64,000 nucleotides of DNA from Alisma plantago-aquatica (GCA_963693085.1 OY856411.1:72308501-72372500), one strand, 5' to 3'. Counted from the stretch's first letter, positions 33,301 through 47,332 are shown. The notes: generated by a model not told the origin, from the letters alone. Numbers and translations are program-made.

Positions 33301-35286
33301 GTGAAGTATTAATACCTACACTTTAGCATTTTATTACATTTACAACATTATATATATGTTCTAGCTTTATCACACATACTCGTCTTAATACTAAACTTCT
33401 AGGGTTTTCAAGAAGTCGTCTCAATTCAATGCATCATAAGAATCATTATCCATTATTATCATCAAGGTGTAAGAGGTTCATTGAGTCTAGTAAAAAAAAA
33501 CTAAAACCATAGATTTCATACTGCACAATCAACCAATCATTTACAAGCATACAATGATTTATTGACTCATTTGAGTCCATCCCTGAACATTAGCCCTAGA
33601 CATGGATTTCATCCATATCAAACCCTCATATATTGATCCTCATGTACAAAATATATTCAAATAAAGTATGGATTCAAAATTTAATTTGAGAAATTCATGA
33701 TTATTGAGTTCAAATATAATTGCATTCATGACGACACAATTTCAAACAATATCACAGTTGACTGAATTTTAAGAAAAAATGGTCTAAATGAATATAGTTC
33801 TCCATCCATAAGACATTCCATATATATTGAATCAATAGATCAGGAACTATACAAATATGAATCAATGAGAAAATATCTAAATCAATAGCCTTTATTTCCC
33901 AAAATCATCCCAATTCATTATATAATTGCATACAAGTACTATCAATGATCTTGATTATTTTAGCTAGATGTAATTAAGCTTTCAAGATGATTAGAAAGCT
34001 TAATATGGAGATAAGCACTCACCTAAGGTGAAAATAACCCTAAAATATAGGTCAAACTATGAATTTCTAGAAATCCACTAAAGTTCTAGCTATTGAATCC
34101 ATTTCTTCCTCCTCTCAACTCGGAAACCCCAAAAATGGTGAATTGGAGAGAAATGGTCAGCAAAGATGGATATTTGATATCATTTTGAATCAAATCAGAA
34201 GAGGGATGGAATATTGAGATATGAGAGATGGTTCACCGTGAAAGACTATGTAATGAAGCTAAACATACTTGATTTCATCATTTCTCATATGATAAAGCCA
34301 AGGTTTACATCTCCACCTTGTTCCTCACGCAAATCCTAACTCTCCCTCTCTCATTAGGATTTCATTTCTCTATAATGAATGAAGAAATATGAGAGTTTCT
34401 TGGGTGTTAGGTTTTTCATATATATAAAAAAGGTACTTGGGTCAATTGTGAATTGATCCAACTTTACACTTTCTTTTATTTTAGCAATATTTTCTATCAT
34501 AAAATTGGTAATGAGAATCATCTCCTGAATAGGTCAAATATCCTCCAAAAATTATGAAAATTTAGCATGTTTTCTAAGACAAAATTGCATATATTTAGTA
34601 AAAATATCAGATGAAATAGAGTTACCAATAAATATATTAAAATTAAATATTAGACTATTTTATTTTATCCAAAATGCCTAGTCAGCTGAGTTTATCTTGG
34701 AGAAACTCGATGGACACCCCTCTCTGGATCAGTCTAGCATCATTCAAAAATTATGCAAATTTCATAGTATGTCTAAAATGGAGTTCCAAACTATAGTTAA
34801 AATTTCAGATCAATTGGACGTACCAATAAAAGATAAAATTCAAATACCAGTATGCTATGTCTCAATCTGAATACATGGTCAGCTGAGTTTGTCTTGGGGC
34901 AACTTTGTCGACAAATATGTCCTAAAACATACCAAAATTCTGGTATTTCTAAGGAACACTTATATTTAAGTTCTCTAAATCATATCCAAATTTCAAGTAA
35001 AGTAGAGTTGTAAATCAAATACTAAAAATCATTTAATAGACCATTATATTTATCAATTTCTATATTCATATGCTACCAAAACCCTAATTTTGTCCGATTA
35101 GGGTTTTCCATTCTAAAACTCTAATTATTTGGAAAAAAAATATTTAGAGTTTTCTCATTTAGGTTTAAAGAATCATGAATTTGACTACCACCATTAATCA
35201 AGCTCTAAACAATGATCAATCTAGTAAGCATGCAATCATCCAAGTAAGCCCTAATTAGGTGGGTACTTTGTAAATGGGTTGTTACA
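30367..35286 (-). mobile_element. Gypsy-A left LTR (3' LTR)
   Basis: About 4.9 kb here aligns along its whole length with 36051-40848. Matching words include CAACCATTAAAGAGAAT, TAGAGCCCCAGTGAGT and AGGGTTAGGGTTAGATTC. It ends GGGTTGTTACA at 35286 beside a purine-rich tract, so on the minus strand it starts TGTAACAACCC. Such long LTRs and this edge are usual for Del/Tekay-type chromoviruses. The outer left edge is decayed. No gene was found inside. Confidence 0.75.
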
Positions 35287-35303
35287 AATCTCCCCTCCTT
35301 TTG
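35287..35303 (-). other. Polypurine tract of Gypsy-A
   Basis: The minus strand reads CAAAAGGAGGGGAGATT right before the LTR start TGTAACAACCC. Confidence 0.65.
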
Positions 35304-36035
35304 GGATTTCATCCCAGATTCCAAGAAAATATCTGGAATAATATTATATCAAATAATTGTTCATCTCTTTCATCATCAACTTAGAATGATTTCCATTTTA
35401 TCTTTCTTTCATATGACATCATTTTTTGGTCATTAGATGGATATTTCATCCCTTGTCATCATCATTTCTCTCTTTGAGTATTACAAATACTTACTTCACA
35501 ATTCTCAGTAATGCATCACTCTTCAAGATGTGGTTCACATCACCTTTCATATATTTTTAAAATTTTATTATATATTCCACAGATCAAGATTGTAATTCAT
35601 TCTACATTATTATCCACATTCATCAGTTTTCTTTATGAAGAAGATTATTTAGTGGTCTTCATCCTTAGTTATCAATTTTTTCTTATAATTTAATATTCAT
35701 ACTCATGTTCAAATTCGTTAGGGATTATCTTCATTATCCATTACAGTTTCATCTTTCTCATATTAAATCTTATGCTTGTCTTAGGAATCATATTGAATTA
35801 TTGAATTCTTTATCTTTCAGCATTTTAGCCTTCTATTACAATCATACCTAGTCAGGGCATCTAGAAGAAGTATATTTGGCAGTTGCATACTAGCTTATCA
35901 AAGTACCCCCAAATACTTGACCAGAGTATCTGGGTATTGAGTTAATTCAATATGCATATCATGCGGTTGATGTTCAACATACATATAATCATTTTTCCCT
36001 AGATCCTATTGTCCCTAGAGACACATCTAACCTAA
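35304..36035 (-). other. Collapsed interior of Gypsy-A
   Basis: Less than 800 bp lies between the two LTRs where 5 kb or more would be expected. No gag or pol motif is readable; open frames are 60 codons or fewer. The interior has been removed by deletion. Confidence 0.6.
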
Positions 36036-36047
36036 GCTTTAATTCCA
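36036..36047 (-). other. Decayed primer-binding site of Gypsy-A
   Basis: The minus strand reads TGGAATTAAAGC followed by TTAGG. This matches the initiator tRNA-Met site TGGTATCAGAGC at 9 of 12 bases, in the expected place three bases from the LTR. Confidence 0.5.
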
Positions 36048-36050
36048 CAT

Positions 36051-39000
36051 TGTAAGGACCTATCTTTTGATCATCATAGCCAACCATTAAAGAGAATTCC
36101 GAACCCTAAACCTAGTATACGAATCAAAATAATTGATTCTCAACAAACGTGATTAACATAATAAATGAAAAACAAAAATACATTTGTTTCTATTTCCATT
36201 CTCATAAAATTTCATTAACAATCTCACACTAACACAAAAACTTATTATCCTCCATTAAAACTACAATAAAAATCTTATTACTCACATACAGTTCAGTTTA
36301 CTTCAGTTATATGTACATGAAAAAAAACCATGTATACTACCCATTCTTGGGAAAGACAGTGTACTGTGACATTATATTCTATCTAGATTATCCTACTATT
36401 TACATCTTCTATGTTATGACCTCTCTTCTAGTTACAATTATACCTGAAAACATTTGAAAAAACCTCATAAGACTCATATAGAGCCCCAGTGAGTGGATTC
36501 CTCCCACTCAATATGAGTACATGCATCAACATCAGATTAATTATATCCTAATCAATCAGATAATGAAATCATTTATACCAAATCCAACTTTAAAACATCT
36601 TTATGAAAATTAGTAGGTGCTTCTTAGTTCAGAATAACAATCTTTTAGTATGAGTACCAAGTCAATATCTAATCATTTAGAATGAATACATGACAATAAC
36701 ATCATCCTTGTGACACTCCACCAGCGAGACCTGGAACACATATTGTAGTATTGAATTTGAAGTACTCATAAGACATGTCTACCAAACAAGACTATTCAAA
36801 TGATAGGTAAATCTAAATCATATTCTTAATGGATATAAAATTTCAGCAACAAACACATGTCAACATCAACGATTAGATTCTAGGTCAAACAATTAAGGAT
36901 ATAGAAATAGATCATCTTTATAAAAGAATGATTAGTTTCCAAAACAATAATCATATTCAACAATAGTAGATCTATCAGCTAGTAGAAAAAGGCATGTACC
37001 AACATATAACACATATTCTACATGGCTTGTCATCTTTTATTCATTTTCCCTAAAAGTAATTTGCTTGTACCAACTGAAGTAGAAGTTGCCACGCTTGATT
37101 CTCATTTCAATGACTCGCCATCACTATCTTTGGGTTTCGTCGAACACCCTAAGATATCAATAATAAACCCTAGACCAGCACATGATTGCCTAAAGAGACT
37201 CACGTCCTCATCTTCAGTACACAAGATAGGAACCAACAAAACAATATCACATATCATCACTGCATATCATATATCATCATATTTCACATGTTTCACAATT
37301 TTCATTTCATCATAGTATATTCCTCATGGACATAGACTTTCACTGTAAGGATTTAGGGGTAAAGCCGCTCCGGATGACTCACTCCAAAATCATAGTGGTA
37401 TAACCTTTAAGGTATTGATCCATACTCTAGAAATCCTTCGTATAATACTCTAATTACTATAAGGAGATCTGTTTCATTTCCCCAGTTTGGCACTCAGTAG
37501 AAACTCACGGGGTTCAGGGCACGTAACTAGATGTATCATCATTCCACTTTTTATTAATACTTTTTACTCATCTTAAAGAAGATTCAATCATCATTTATCA
37601 TATGTGTATGCTTTCGCGTACACAAAATGAAATAAAGAATATTAGGCTTATAAAAAGAGACAATGACTAAAAATAAAAATCATAATAGTATGTACTCTTA
37701 CAAAGCATATGATTCTTTCCATTTTCCACATCTTTTCATAGAAATCATCATTAGTGAGATTTCAGCTGAGACATGATTTGAATGTCCAACATTTACTGTC
37801 ATCATGGTTTCTCAAATGTAATCGATACATGTCAATTCAGCATCAACACATTTCTTATCAATTCATTCTATACTACAATTCTCATTAGATATTTATAAAG
37901 ATATTAGAACTAACAATAATATATGCATATGGGCATATTATGTCATTCATCATGCTCATAACATACTTATCATGTAACAAGTACTTATTCCATCCATTTT
38001 CTATAACTATGGATAAATCTCAAGCATAGACATGCATAACACACTTAATACTTCCCATTTACTATTTACCATTTTCAGTTCGGGATACTATTCAACACAA
38101 AGGTGATCTCGTTAGAAATTCATCAGAGTATGCCATTCTCAGAATACAGGTACCTAGCATACAATTACAATCAAATAGCACATTCTTATAAACCAATTCA
38201 TATCCTTGAACCTCATCTTGTAATTTAATTAAATGACATTAATATGCATTCTTGAATCCCACATTTGAGATCATTATTCATTAGCATCACATAGCTAATT
38301 ATTTTAGGGTTAGGGTTAGGGTTAGGGTTAGGGTTAGATTCTTAGACCCATCTACCAATTTTCATCATTTTCCATGTATATCATATTCATTAGTTTTAAG
38401 TTCTTTCATTTCATGTTCACTACTACTCTAGGAACAAATCATTTCAAATTTACATAATACATATAGTTTCTCTCTGATTGATATCCTTCATAATTTGATT
38501 TTAATTTATTTCATTCAATTTAGGTCAACACACGTGTAATAAAATATATAGGCCACATACATCATCATACACATTTTGCTAATTTCATTTTGAACTTGTC
38601 ATCACTACTGAGTCATTCTTGTCCATCTCCTTTCTTGTAATTAGTTGAGTGTACCATGCCATTGACTTCCAATGTCATTCTTGTAATTTGGAAACATCTT
38701 ACTTCTCTTAGTATACTACTCATTGTAGCTTAAAAGAATGGATTAGATTATATCTCTTTACATCATAATCTCTAATCATCATTTCAATTCATTGTTATGT
38801 AGAATGTATAAAAGGACCCACATGCATGTGGGGTTTTATTCAATATTTCATAAATCATACTAAAATATATGCATTAGGCTTAGATCACATTAGTAGACTA
38901 TCTTCAATTGAAGTATTAATACCTACACTTCAACATATCATCACATTTACAACATTATACACATCTTCTTTCTTTATCACTCGTACTCATCTTAGTACTA

Positions 39001-40848
39001 AACATCTAGGGTTTTCACGAACTCATCTCATTCAATGCATAATAAGAATCAAATTATGCATTCTTCTCATCAAGATGTATACAAGTTCAATGAGTTTATT
39101 CAATACATACTGAAACCATATATTCCACACAACACAATCAAACAATCATTTACAAACAAACAATGACTTATTGACTCATTTGAGTCCATCCCTAAACATT
39201 AACCATGGATTTCCTCCATATAAAACCATCATATTTTGATTCTCATGTACAAAATATATTCAATTCAAGTATGGATTCAAAATTTCAGTTGAAAACCTCA
39301 TGATTATTGAGTTCAAATATAATTACATTCATGTCCACGAAATTTTCAAGCATATCACCTAGTACGTGAATTTAAAAAAAAAATGGTCTAAATTGATATA
39401 GTTCTCCATCCATAAGACATTCCATATCTATTTAATTAAATAGGAACTATTAAAATAAAAATAAATGAGAAAGGATCTAAATGTGTAGCCTTTATTTCCC
39501 AAAATCATCCCAATTCATTATACAATTGCATACAAGTACTAGAAATGATCTTGATTATTTTAGCTAGATGTAACTAATATTTCAATATGATTACAAAGAT
39601 TACTAGGGAGAGAAACACTCATGTAAGGTGGCAAGTACCTTAAAATTGTAGGCCAAATTCATTTCTTCCTCTTCTCAACTCAAAAACCCTAGAAGTGGTG
39701 AATAGGAGAGATTTGGTGAGAAAAGAGGGAGATTTGATATCATTTCAAATCAAATTAGAAGAGCAACAGAATCTTGACATGTACGAGAAGGATCACCATG
39801 AAAGGCTATGCAAAAAGTCTAAACTTACTTGATTTCATCATTTCTTGGATGATAAAGCTCTAGGTCAACATCTCCACCTTTTTCCTCACTCAAACCTCAA
39901 CTCTCTCTATCTCACTAGGATTTCATTTATATGAAATTAATGAAGAAAAAAGAGATATCCTTGGGTGCTAGGTTTCTCATATAGATCAATTAAGGTGATT
40001 GGGTCAATTGCAAATTAACCCAACTTTACACTTTCTTTTATTTTTGCAGGATTTGCTATCATATAATTGTTATAAAAAATCATTTACTAAATAGGTCAAC
40101 TCTCTTACAGAATTTATGACAAATTATGATGATAACTAAAACAACATTTCAGAGCTTCAGTAAAAATTTCCAATGAAATAGAGTAACCAATAAATAAATA
40201 AAAATTAAATATTAGATTTTTATATTTCAGCTAGAATGTATGGTCGGCTGAGTTTATTATGGAGAAACTTGACCGACATCCCTCTTTGGATAAGTCTAAA
40301 ATCACCCAAAAAATATGTATAGTTAATAGTATGTCTTAAATGGAGTTTAAAAATTACACTCAAAATTTCTAATTTTTTAGATGTACTGATAAAAAGATAA
40401 AATTCAAATACCACACTACTATATCTTAGTCTCAATACACCATTGGTTGAGTTCGTCCTAGGGTAACTCGTCCGACAAACATGTCATAAAATACTCCAAA
40501 ATTCTGATATTTTTAAAGAACGCTTATATTTAAGTTCTACAAATCATATCCAAATTTCAAGTAAGTCATAGTTGTAAAAAATACTACAAATCATTTAATA
40601 GACCACTATATTATAAGTTTTTGTATTCATATTCTACCAAAACCCTAATTTTGGTTGATTAGGGTTTTCAATTGTCAAATCCTATTATTTGAAATAAAAG
40701 CCTATTTATAGTTTTCTCATTTGGTTTCAAGAATAACAAATTACACTACCTCCATTAATCAAGTTCTAAGCAATTATTGATCTAGTTAAGCATGCAATCA
40801 TCCAAGTAAACTGTAATTAGGTGGTTGATTTAAAAATGGTTTGCTATA
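36051..40848 (-). mobile_element. Gypsy-A right LTR (5' LTR)
   Basis: This LTR of about 4.8 kb starts TGTAAGGACCT and ends GGTTTGCTATA, a decayed form of the left copy's GGGTTGTTACA. Divergence from the left LTR is high, with many substitutions and indels, so the insertion is old. A five-unit TTAGGG run lies at 38304-38333. Confidence 0.75.
38304..38333 (+). repeat. Interstitial (TTAGGG)5 run
   Basis: Five perfect TTAGGG units stand inside the Gypsy-A right LTR. The matching place in the left LTR (about 32712-32724) has two units, so the run grew by slippage and is not a telomere end. Confidence 0.9.
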
Positions 40849-41270
40849 GTAAGAACCCTTGGCATACCTTCCTTAACGTCCTTTCATATTTCATCACCAA
40901 TATCATGAATATTAGTAACATATTCAGATCTACAAGAAAGAAACATGTCTTAGCACCATATTTAAATAGAAGTACTTCAGTAAAGTAATCTAATCTCATG
41001 TTATAGAGTTCTAGAAAATTCATGCCAAGGATTATAACAAATCCATATATTTTAAGTGGAAGAATACACATTTGGATACCATGATTCCCATATGACTACA
41101 TACAAATAGGGCATAACACTAAATCTTACAAGTTTGACTATTGGAATGTCTACAACAAACTCAAACAACTTGAAATCTTTATAAGATAAGAATGATAATG
41201 ATATCTCTTTTAGGGTTTCTAAAATCATTAGATCTGTGACCATGCGAATTATGGTTTTGAGATCCAACCT
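40849..41270 (-). pseudogene. Gypsy aspartic-protease relic
   Basis: On the minus strand, 41071-40844 encodes LPLKIYGFVIILGMNFLELY and then a hydrophobic stretch, matching the ILGMDWL region of Ty3/gypsy retropepsins with N-F replacing D-W. The frame before it (41267-41052) is the preceding protease part with a shift. It abuts the outer edge of the Gypsy-A right LTR, so it belongs to another copy or to a further, deleted unit sharing this LTR. Confidence 0.6.
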
Positions 41271-41379
41271 CTACATCAACCCCTGAACTAAACCCTAGAC
41301 TTAACCTTGATGAAAATAATGTGATCAAATTGTGACACTTGAGAAATATACATGTTTCAAGTTGATTTTTTGATCTGGG

Positions 41380-42270
41380 TTGTGATTGTTTGGATTAAAT
41401 GCATCTTAAGTACATGGATAATACTATACAATGAATTCATTGTAGGTACATCGTTATTTTATGGCTAACTTCACAAATGGACTTCTAATGATTGTTGATG
41501 GTTTAACAATTCTTTAATTCATGGTAAAATACTTGGATTCTTAGTCATCCAGTTCAAAATAATTTCCATGTGTATCACATAATTAAGAATAGTTCTTTCA
41601 GCCAAACACTCTATCTTGTGGGAATTTTGATGGGGATTAATATCTTCAAAAACTCCAAAAATATAAAGAACGGATAGGACAAATAAAATGCTAGAATTGT
41701 GGCCATGAATTCCAATTATGGACTGAACCTACTAGTCTAATTCTAGAACAAAGGGAAACGTTAAAACAAAAGGAAAATTTTGCACCCAAAGTTATTGAGA
41801 AAATTTGGTATTTACATAGAATACAAATGTTCAAATATTGATAATTATTGTTGAGTGTGCTTGATATGTTGTTAAATTTAGATGCATTTGTTTTGTATGC
41901 ATCACTTACACAATACATTAAAATATTGATACACGTTTTCATTGCATGGGTTTTAGGTAGTTGTTATATGATAAAGATTGATGATGTCGAGATACAAATG
42001 AATGAATCAAAGAATAATAAAGTTATTTCCAAAAGGATGATTTGATAGATAAAAGAGATAATGTTTCATATCATATAGTTCTTGCCCTCTGAAAATATAA
42101 GTAACTCCTTGATCAACTATTATCTACCTTTTCAATAAAATCAAGTTCTATTTTGGTGTTATTAGTTATTGTTTGTTATTTCTTGAGTTTTGATCTTGGA
42201 AAAAACTAGTTGATGGATTTCCTATGGTCTTTCTTTAATAGTGGGTAACTGGTGGATGGGGTCGTCCCAA
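41380..42270 (+). mobile_element. Gypsy-B left LTR (partial)
   Basis: This segment aligns, with heavy divergence, to 45625-45718 plus 49555-50350, in the same orientation. It ends near GGGGTCGTCCCA, and the next bases, TTGTATCACATACC, look like a decayed TGGTATCAGAGCC primer site. Its left part is missing. Confidence 0.55.
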
Positions 42271-44266
42271 TTTGTATCACATACCAGACTTATCAAATAA
42301 ATTATAAAAAATAATAGTTCAAGTAATCCTAAGGTAGAGAGAAATACTAGGGAATTTACCAAGGAGTGTATAGAAAGGATCATAACCTGGGGACTAGGAA
42401 AACATTCCTCCTCACCACTAATTGGAAAACAAGGACTCACAGGCCCCTATGAATCCTACATGGTCAAAGTTTTAGGTTCTTACCCTAAGTAAAAGACCTT
42501 TTGGTATTCTCATCTTAGATTGTGTATCCTTGTCATCTACTTTCTTACCTAAACCAAGAATTCACTTCCCTCCTCATCTTGGGTTAGGATTTCATGCAGA
42601 AGAAGTATTAAGGCATCCTCTACATGAAAGGATAACTCCTAAACCTATTTGGATATGATAAACATGATTGAGTAAAGGAGTGGCAAAAACCATTGATGAA
42701 AGGTTAACTCTTAACCCTGACGAAAACCATATTGAGGGGGAGAGTAATAACCCTATAGAAGAAAATCCTATGTAATAATAACAAAAGAGAAAACCCAAAT
42801 TGGTTGGATAACCAAAATTACTTATACAAAACTATATACCACATCCATGCATGTGGGGTACATATGCAATATTACATATGTCGATGAATATGTATAAATT
42901 CAAGTTGCTACATGCGAGTAAATATAAAACCTTAGATCCCATTTCAAACTTGTGGGCCATCCTAAGTGAAGGGAAGGACCTATGTAGGAGGAACAATCCA
43001 AAACCCATGGTAGTCAATATGTTTCTTGAGAGCCTAACTTCCTAATGAAAAACAAAGGATACACCTTAGAGTGGGCTACCCTACTACGATGAGTTTAATA
43101 GCCTTGTTTTTTATTTGAAAATTTGTAATAAAATTGGTGTCAAGGACATAAAATTAAGGAATTAGATATGCTAGTATTATATGGATCAAAACATGTATGC
43201 CCTATCGGTACTAGATCTAGATTAATAAGGTATGTATTTGTCTTAATATTTTCAATATATGCAAAATAATGTGAATATTTTGGTTTGTGAAATCTCAAGA
43301 TAAATGAGTACTAAAGGTCAATACATTATAAGGTATCAAACATTAAAATGACAACATAAATTTGATAAGATCTAAAGGAAAAGCCTAAGTCAACCCTAGG
43401 GTCAAGTAGGGATGAGAATAGTACAAAAGGCCCAAGGGGTCAAGAGGTGGTCATGCCTTGAGTACAAAAAGCCTGTGGGGTTAGGATAAGTACACAAGGT
43501 CCATGTGGTCAAGATAAGATCAATCCAAAGGTACCTACGACCCTATAAACGTTAAGGTAATGACTGAGGATGATAACACATGAGATGTAACAATATAAAG
43601 AATACAATAACTTGTGCATTAATGTTTGAAATAAAATTTTAAGGGAGGTGGTTCACTAACTCAAGATTTATAAGAACAACACATTTACCTAGGATTCATG
43701 AACTATAAGATAAATTGTGGAATTAAATGTGTATTTGAGTCAGATTCACTCTTTAGTATGACCCAATGTAAAGTCTTGAAATATAAGACCATGTGTGAAA
43801 GTAGAATCTCTATACGCTAAGACAAGGTACATTATATTTCGATGAAGAAAAATGCTCATTTCACCTTATTTTAGCTGTGATAGATTTAGTACCCACCTTA
43901 ATAAACATATGTGTTACATATAAATGAATATCATGTGTAAGAATTAATGTTGTGATCCATGGTATGGAGTCTTTACATCACCACCTTATGGACACATAAA
44001 GTTAACGTTTTGCATGCTTGGGTGTTGTAACCACAAATGGAAAATGTGGTCACCAAGTCATAATGTCATACAAAGTAATGACTTAGTGGAACTACCTTTA
44101 TAATGGGTCATGTTCCCAATTTTTAATAAAAAATATCGTATTCATCTCAATGGTAATTACTTGGATAAAAACTTCCTAATGTATGATGCTAAAAAGATAT
44201 ATCATTCATCTTAACCTAAACACATTGTAAATATTGGGAATAAAATTTCGTTTAGGGTGGGGTGAA
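42271..44266 (+). pseudogene. Decayed interior of Gypsy-B
   Basis: Two kilobases between the putative primer site and a purine-rich tract (TTTAGGGTGGGGTGAATG, about 44249-44266) contain no readable gag or pol domain. A 64-codon plus frame (42851-43045) is the longest fragment of note and is not identifiable. Most of the gag-pol region has been lost. Confidence 0.4.
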
Positions 44267-45718
44267 TGTAATGACTTTAAAACTTTTGAATTTTAGATTT
44301 GATTCAAGAAAATGATGAGAACTGAGATTGTAGTAATTATAGAATTAGTAAGATCGTAGTTGATGAATTTGAGCATCAAATCGGGGTATTTGATATTCTA
44401 TGGGTTTTGTGAATTTGTTTTGAAAAATTCCTTTGAGTGCATTTTTTCTTGAAGTAATGATATTAATTAATGTCAAAATTCTAGTTGTGTAATATGAATT
44501 AGAAGACCAAATTTCTATAAGATTCCATTTAATGAATAAATTAAATAATAAATTATGTATTATCCTTTAACACTAGCACATAAATCTTAGAGTAACCAAC
44601 CACCCATGTTTGACTCAACTTTTGAAACAAAATGAGATCATGGTTAAGAAAATATAAATCCAAAATTTGAAAGGAAGATATGATTAATTTTGATCTAGGT
44701 AATAACTTTAAATGATTTTTGTGAAGTACAAGAAAAGGACTTGAATGATTTTTTTTACCAACTCTGGGAAATATAAGATTCAATGGTAAGGGATACATGT
44801 GTAAAATTTGGTAAAAAATGTTAAGGATCAAGAGATAGCAATTTTCTAAATTTCCATAAAGTGGGTAGATTATTCTTTGATAATGATATTTGTCACATTT
44901 TACGTGACTGAAAACTTATATTCAACCCACTTTAGTCTTATGGATTTGGAGTCTTTAGATTTGGGATCAGTGGTCTCCAGTTTATCTTCTACATGTAGTC
45001 CAAATTTGAAACATGCTATAATAACATGATTCCCTCTTTGACTCCTATCTCTCTCTCTCTCTAGACAATAGTTGTCCATGGATAAATCCCATTGTAATCA
45101 TGAAGGAAATTCAAAACCATTCATCTCCTACTTCTTCCTTTTCTTTGATGGTTTAAGATTTCCCCCAAATTGTTAATAAAGTCAGGAGTCTATTAAAATC
45201 CACGTGTACAACCCTTCCTAGTGCCTATATAAGGCTCATAGACTTATCCATGAGTCCAAAGTAGATGATCATAATCCCAAGAGCTCAAAGAATCATGTCT
45301 TCATCCCTTGGTTCATTAGGAACCATGGAAAACTTCAACAGGTCTCTGGGAAGATCCATAGTTGTTGATCCCTAAATCACTTGTTTCTAGCCAAATTTGC
45401 ATCTTTTATCCTTATGGTGCCAGTGAATCTCTCATATGAGGATGAAGAGGAATAGAGGCATGTTGGTGCTTGAAGATTCATGCCCAAAAAGAGTGCTTTG
45501 TTCTGGCACAAGAACAATCGATGCACCTACCATGACATTGCAATGAAGGAGACAAGCATGTGGGGTACCCCATGATCGTGGGCTTGGGATAGGGAAAGTT
45601 CTTTGCAGCCCAAGGTACATAGATTGTTTGGATCAAACACAACTAAGGCACATAGATAATACGCCATGAGGATTTCATTAAAGGTAGATGTTTTTTTTTG
45701 GATAACCACTCATATTGA
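44267..45718 (+). mobile_element. Gypsy-B right LTR, first part
   Basis: It begins TGTAATGACTTT directly after the purine-rich tract and runs to the Copia-B insertion. Only its last 95 bp have a counterpart in the truncated left LTR. A short CT run lies at 45048-45062. Confidence 0.5.
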
Positions 45719-45719
45719 T

Positions 45720-45878
45720 TGTTAATATTAGTTGTATTATATTCTTAATATTTCATTAGTCATTTATCTTTACTGTTGGACTCTTATGTAAATTTGTCAA
45801 TTGAGTTATTATAAAGGGCGAAGTCGCATATTGCTCCTCTCACATGATGCATTACAACACCCTAATTATTTGTTGACA
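45720..45878 (+). mobile_element. Copia-B 5' LTR
   Basis: This short 159-bp LTR runs from TGTTAATATTAG to TTGTTGACA and is matched by 49390-49554. ATTGA precedes it (45714-45718) and also follows the right LTR (49555-49559), a likely target duplication with one slipped base. Confidence 0.8.
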
Positions 45879-45890
45879 AGGTATCAGAGC
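45879..45890 (+). other. Primer-binding site of Copia-B
   Basis: AGGTATCAGAGC directly abuts the LTR and differs from the initiator tRNA-Met site at the first base only. Confidence 0.8.
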
Positions 45891-46381
45891 CTCCCGATCA
45901 AAGGGAAGTATAGCCAGCCCTAACCCTTTCTAGGATAGGCCACTTCCAGCAGTGAGCAGCTGCCAGTAGTAGTGTGTTTCCAATAGCCATCCTCTGCAAG
46001 GAAGCATGCTGACACTGTCTGGGTAGCCCTCCCTCAAGCAAGGGGAGGTTGCCAAGGTTGGTTCTTTGGTTGGGAGGAGCGGGCAGCTTTAGATCTATCT
46101 ATCAAATCTATAAAATTCTAGGCCAAGCAGTCCGTGTCCATGTAGAGAATTCCTAATCACATCTCCTCAATGTGTGATTAGGAAATATTTCATTGGAGGT
46201 TGTTGATGCGTCAAAAATGTATCACATTGTCTTTATTCGGGTGACGTGTATCTCACTGTCACTTCCTTTCTCAATGTGACGCGTATCTTCCTATCACATC
46301 TTTCTCAACATGACACATCTTTCTATCACATCTTTCATCTAAGGGAGGTGTATCTCTCCATCTCCTTATTGTAGCTGAATA

Positions 46382-47332
46382 ATGGAGGAGAGTAAAGCTT
46401 CTATTGTCTACAATGAGCTTTCACCTATTCCTTCTATCAACCTGAATGGGAAGAATTTTCTATTATGGATGAATGTTTACTACACAGTACTATAATCCAG
46501 AGATAAGGAAACACATGTGGATTCTGATCCTCTAGCCACCATTGACAAGGGGTATGCACAGTGGAAGCATAACAACAACATGGTAAAAACATAGTTGAGA
46601 ATAGTATGGAGCCTGGTATTTTTGCTACATTTATGTTCTACTCCATGTCAAATGAGATCTTAGATGCTATCAATAAGCACAAATCTCAAGAGAATAATGA
46701 CATACATTAATTTATGATATATGATCAACTCTTTGTAGAGAGACAGGGAGACAGATCATTGGAGGAATCATGTAGGACAATTCAATATATCACCCAAGAA
46801 TTAAGTTTTTATCATCTTGTTACTATTCAATAGGATATCAAATATAGAGATGAACTGATAAATTCCAAATTCATATCTGGGATAAGCTCCTGTTTCAGTT
46901 CTAGACGAAGTGTTATATTGGCTACAAATAAATTTCCTATCTTGGGGGAAGCCTACTCTAGGATTATGCAATACAACTTTGAACCTGAATGAACCACTGT
47001 GTCTCCTTTATTTGGTGAGTCTCAAGCATATGTTGTTGATTCTATTAGAGGAGGACATATAGGTGTTGGAAGGGGAGGGTCCACCATGCCCAAATGCACC
47101 TTCAGTGATCGTCATGGACATATATTTGAGAAGTGTTGGAAGAAACTTGGAAGACCAACTGCACCACCTGCTGGGTCAACCCACTTTTCTAGAGGCAATG
47201 TCCAAACCTTCTTCTACTACTATTCCTACTACTGCATCTACTTCTGGAGCCCTTGGAATCTCTCTCACTGAGGAAGAATATGACAGATTTATTATGGCCA
47301 CTCAACAACTGAACATGGGAGCATCTTCCTGA
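46382..47332 (+). pseudogene. Copia-B gag relic
   Basis: From the ATG at 46382 the frame reads MEESKASIVYNELSPIPSIN and then LNGKNFLLW, the usual Copia Gag entry. It is soon broken by stops, the first near residue 38. The C-terminal end is readable at 46999-47332: a degenerate zinc knuckle with CTFS in place of CxxC, then LTEEEYDRFI before the protease. A one-base shift separates the knuckle frame from the end frame. Confidence 0.7.

Noticed and set aside
38304..38333. TTAGGG run as a chromosome end or former telomere
   Set aside because: There are only five units inside an LTR, with two at the same place in the partner LTR; slippage explains it.
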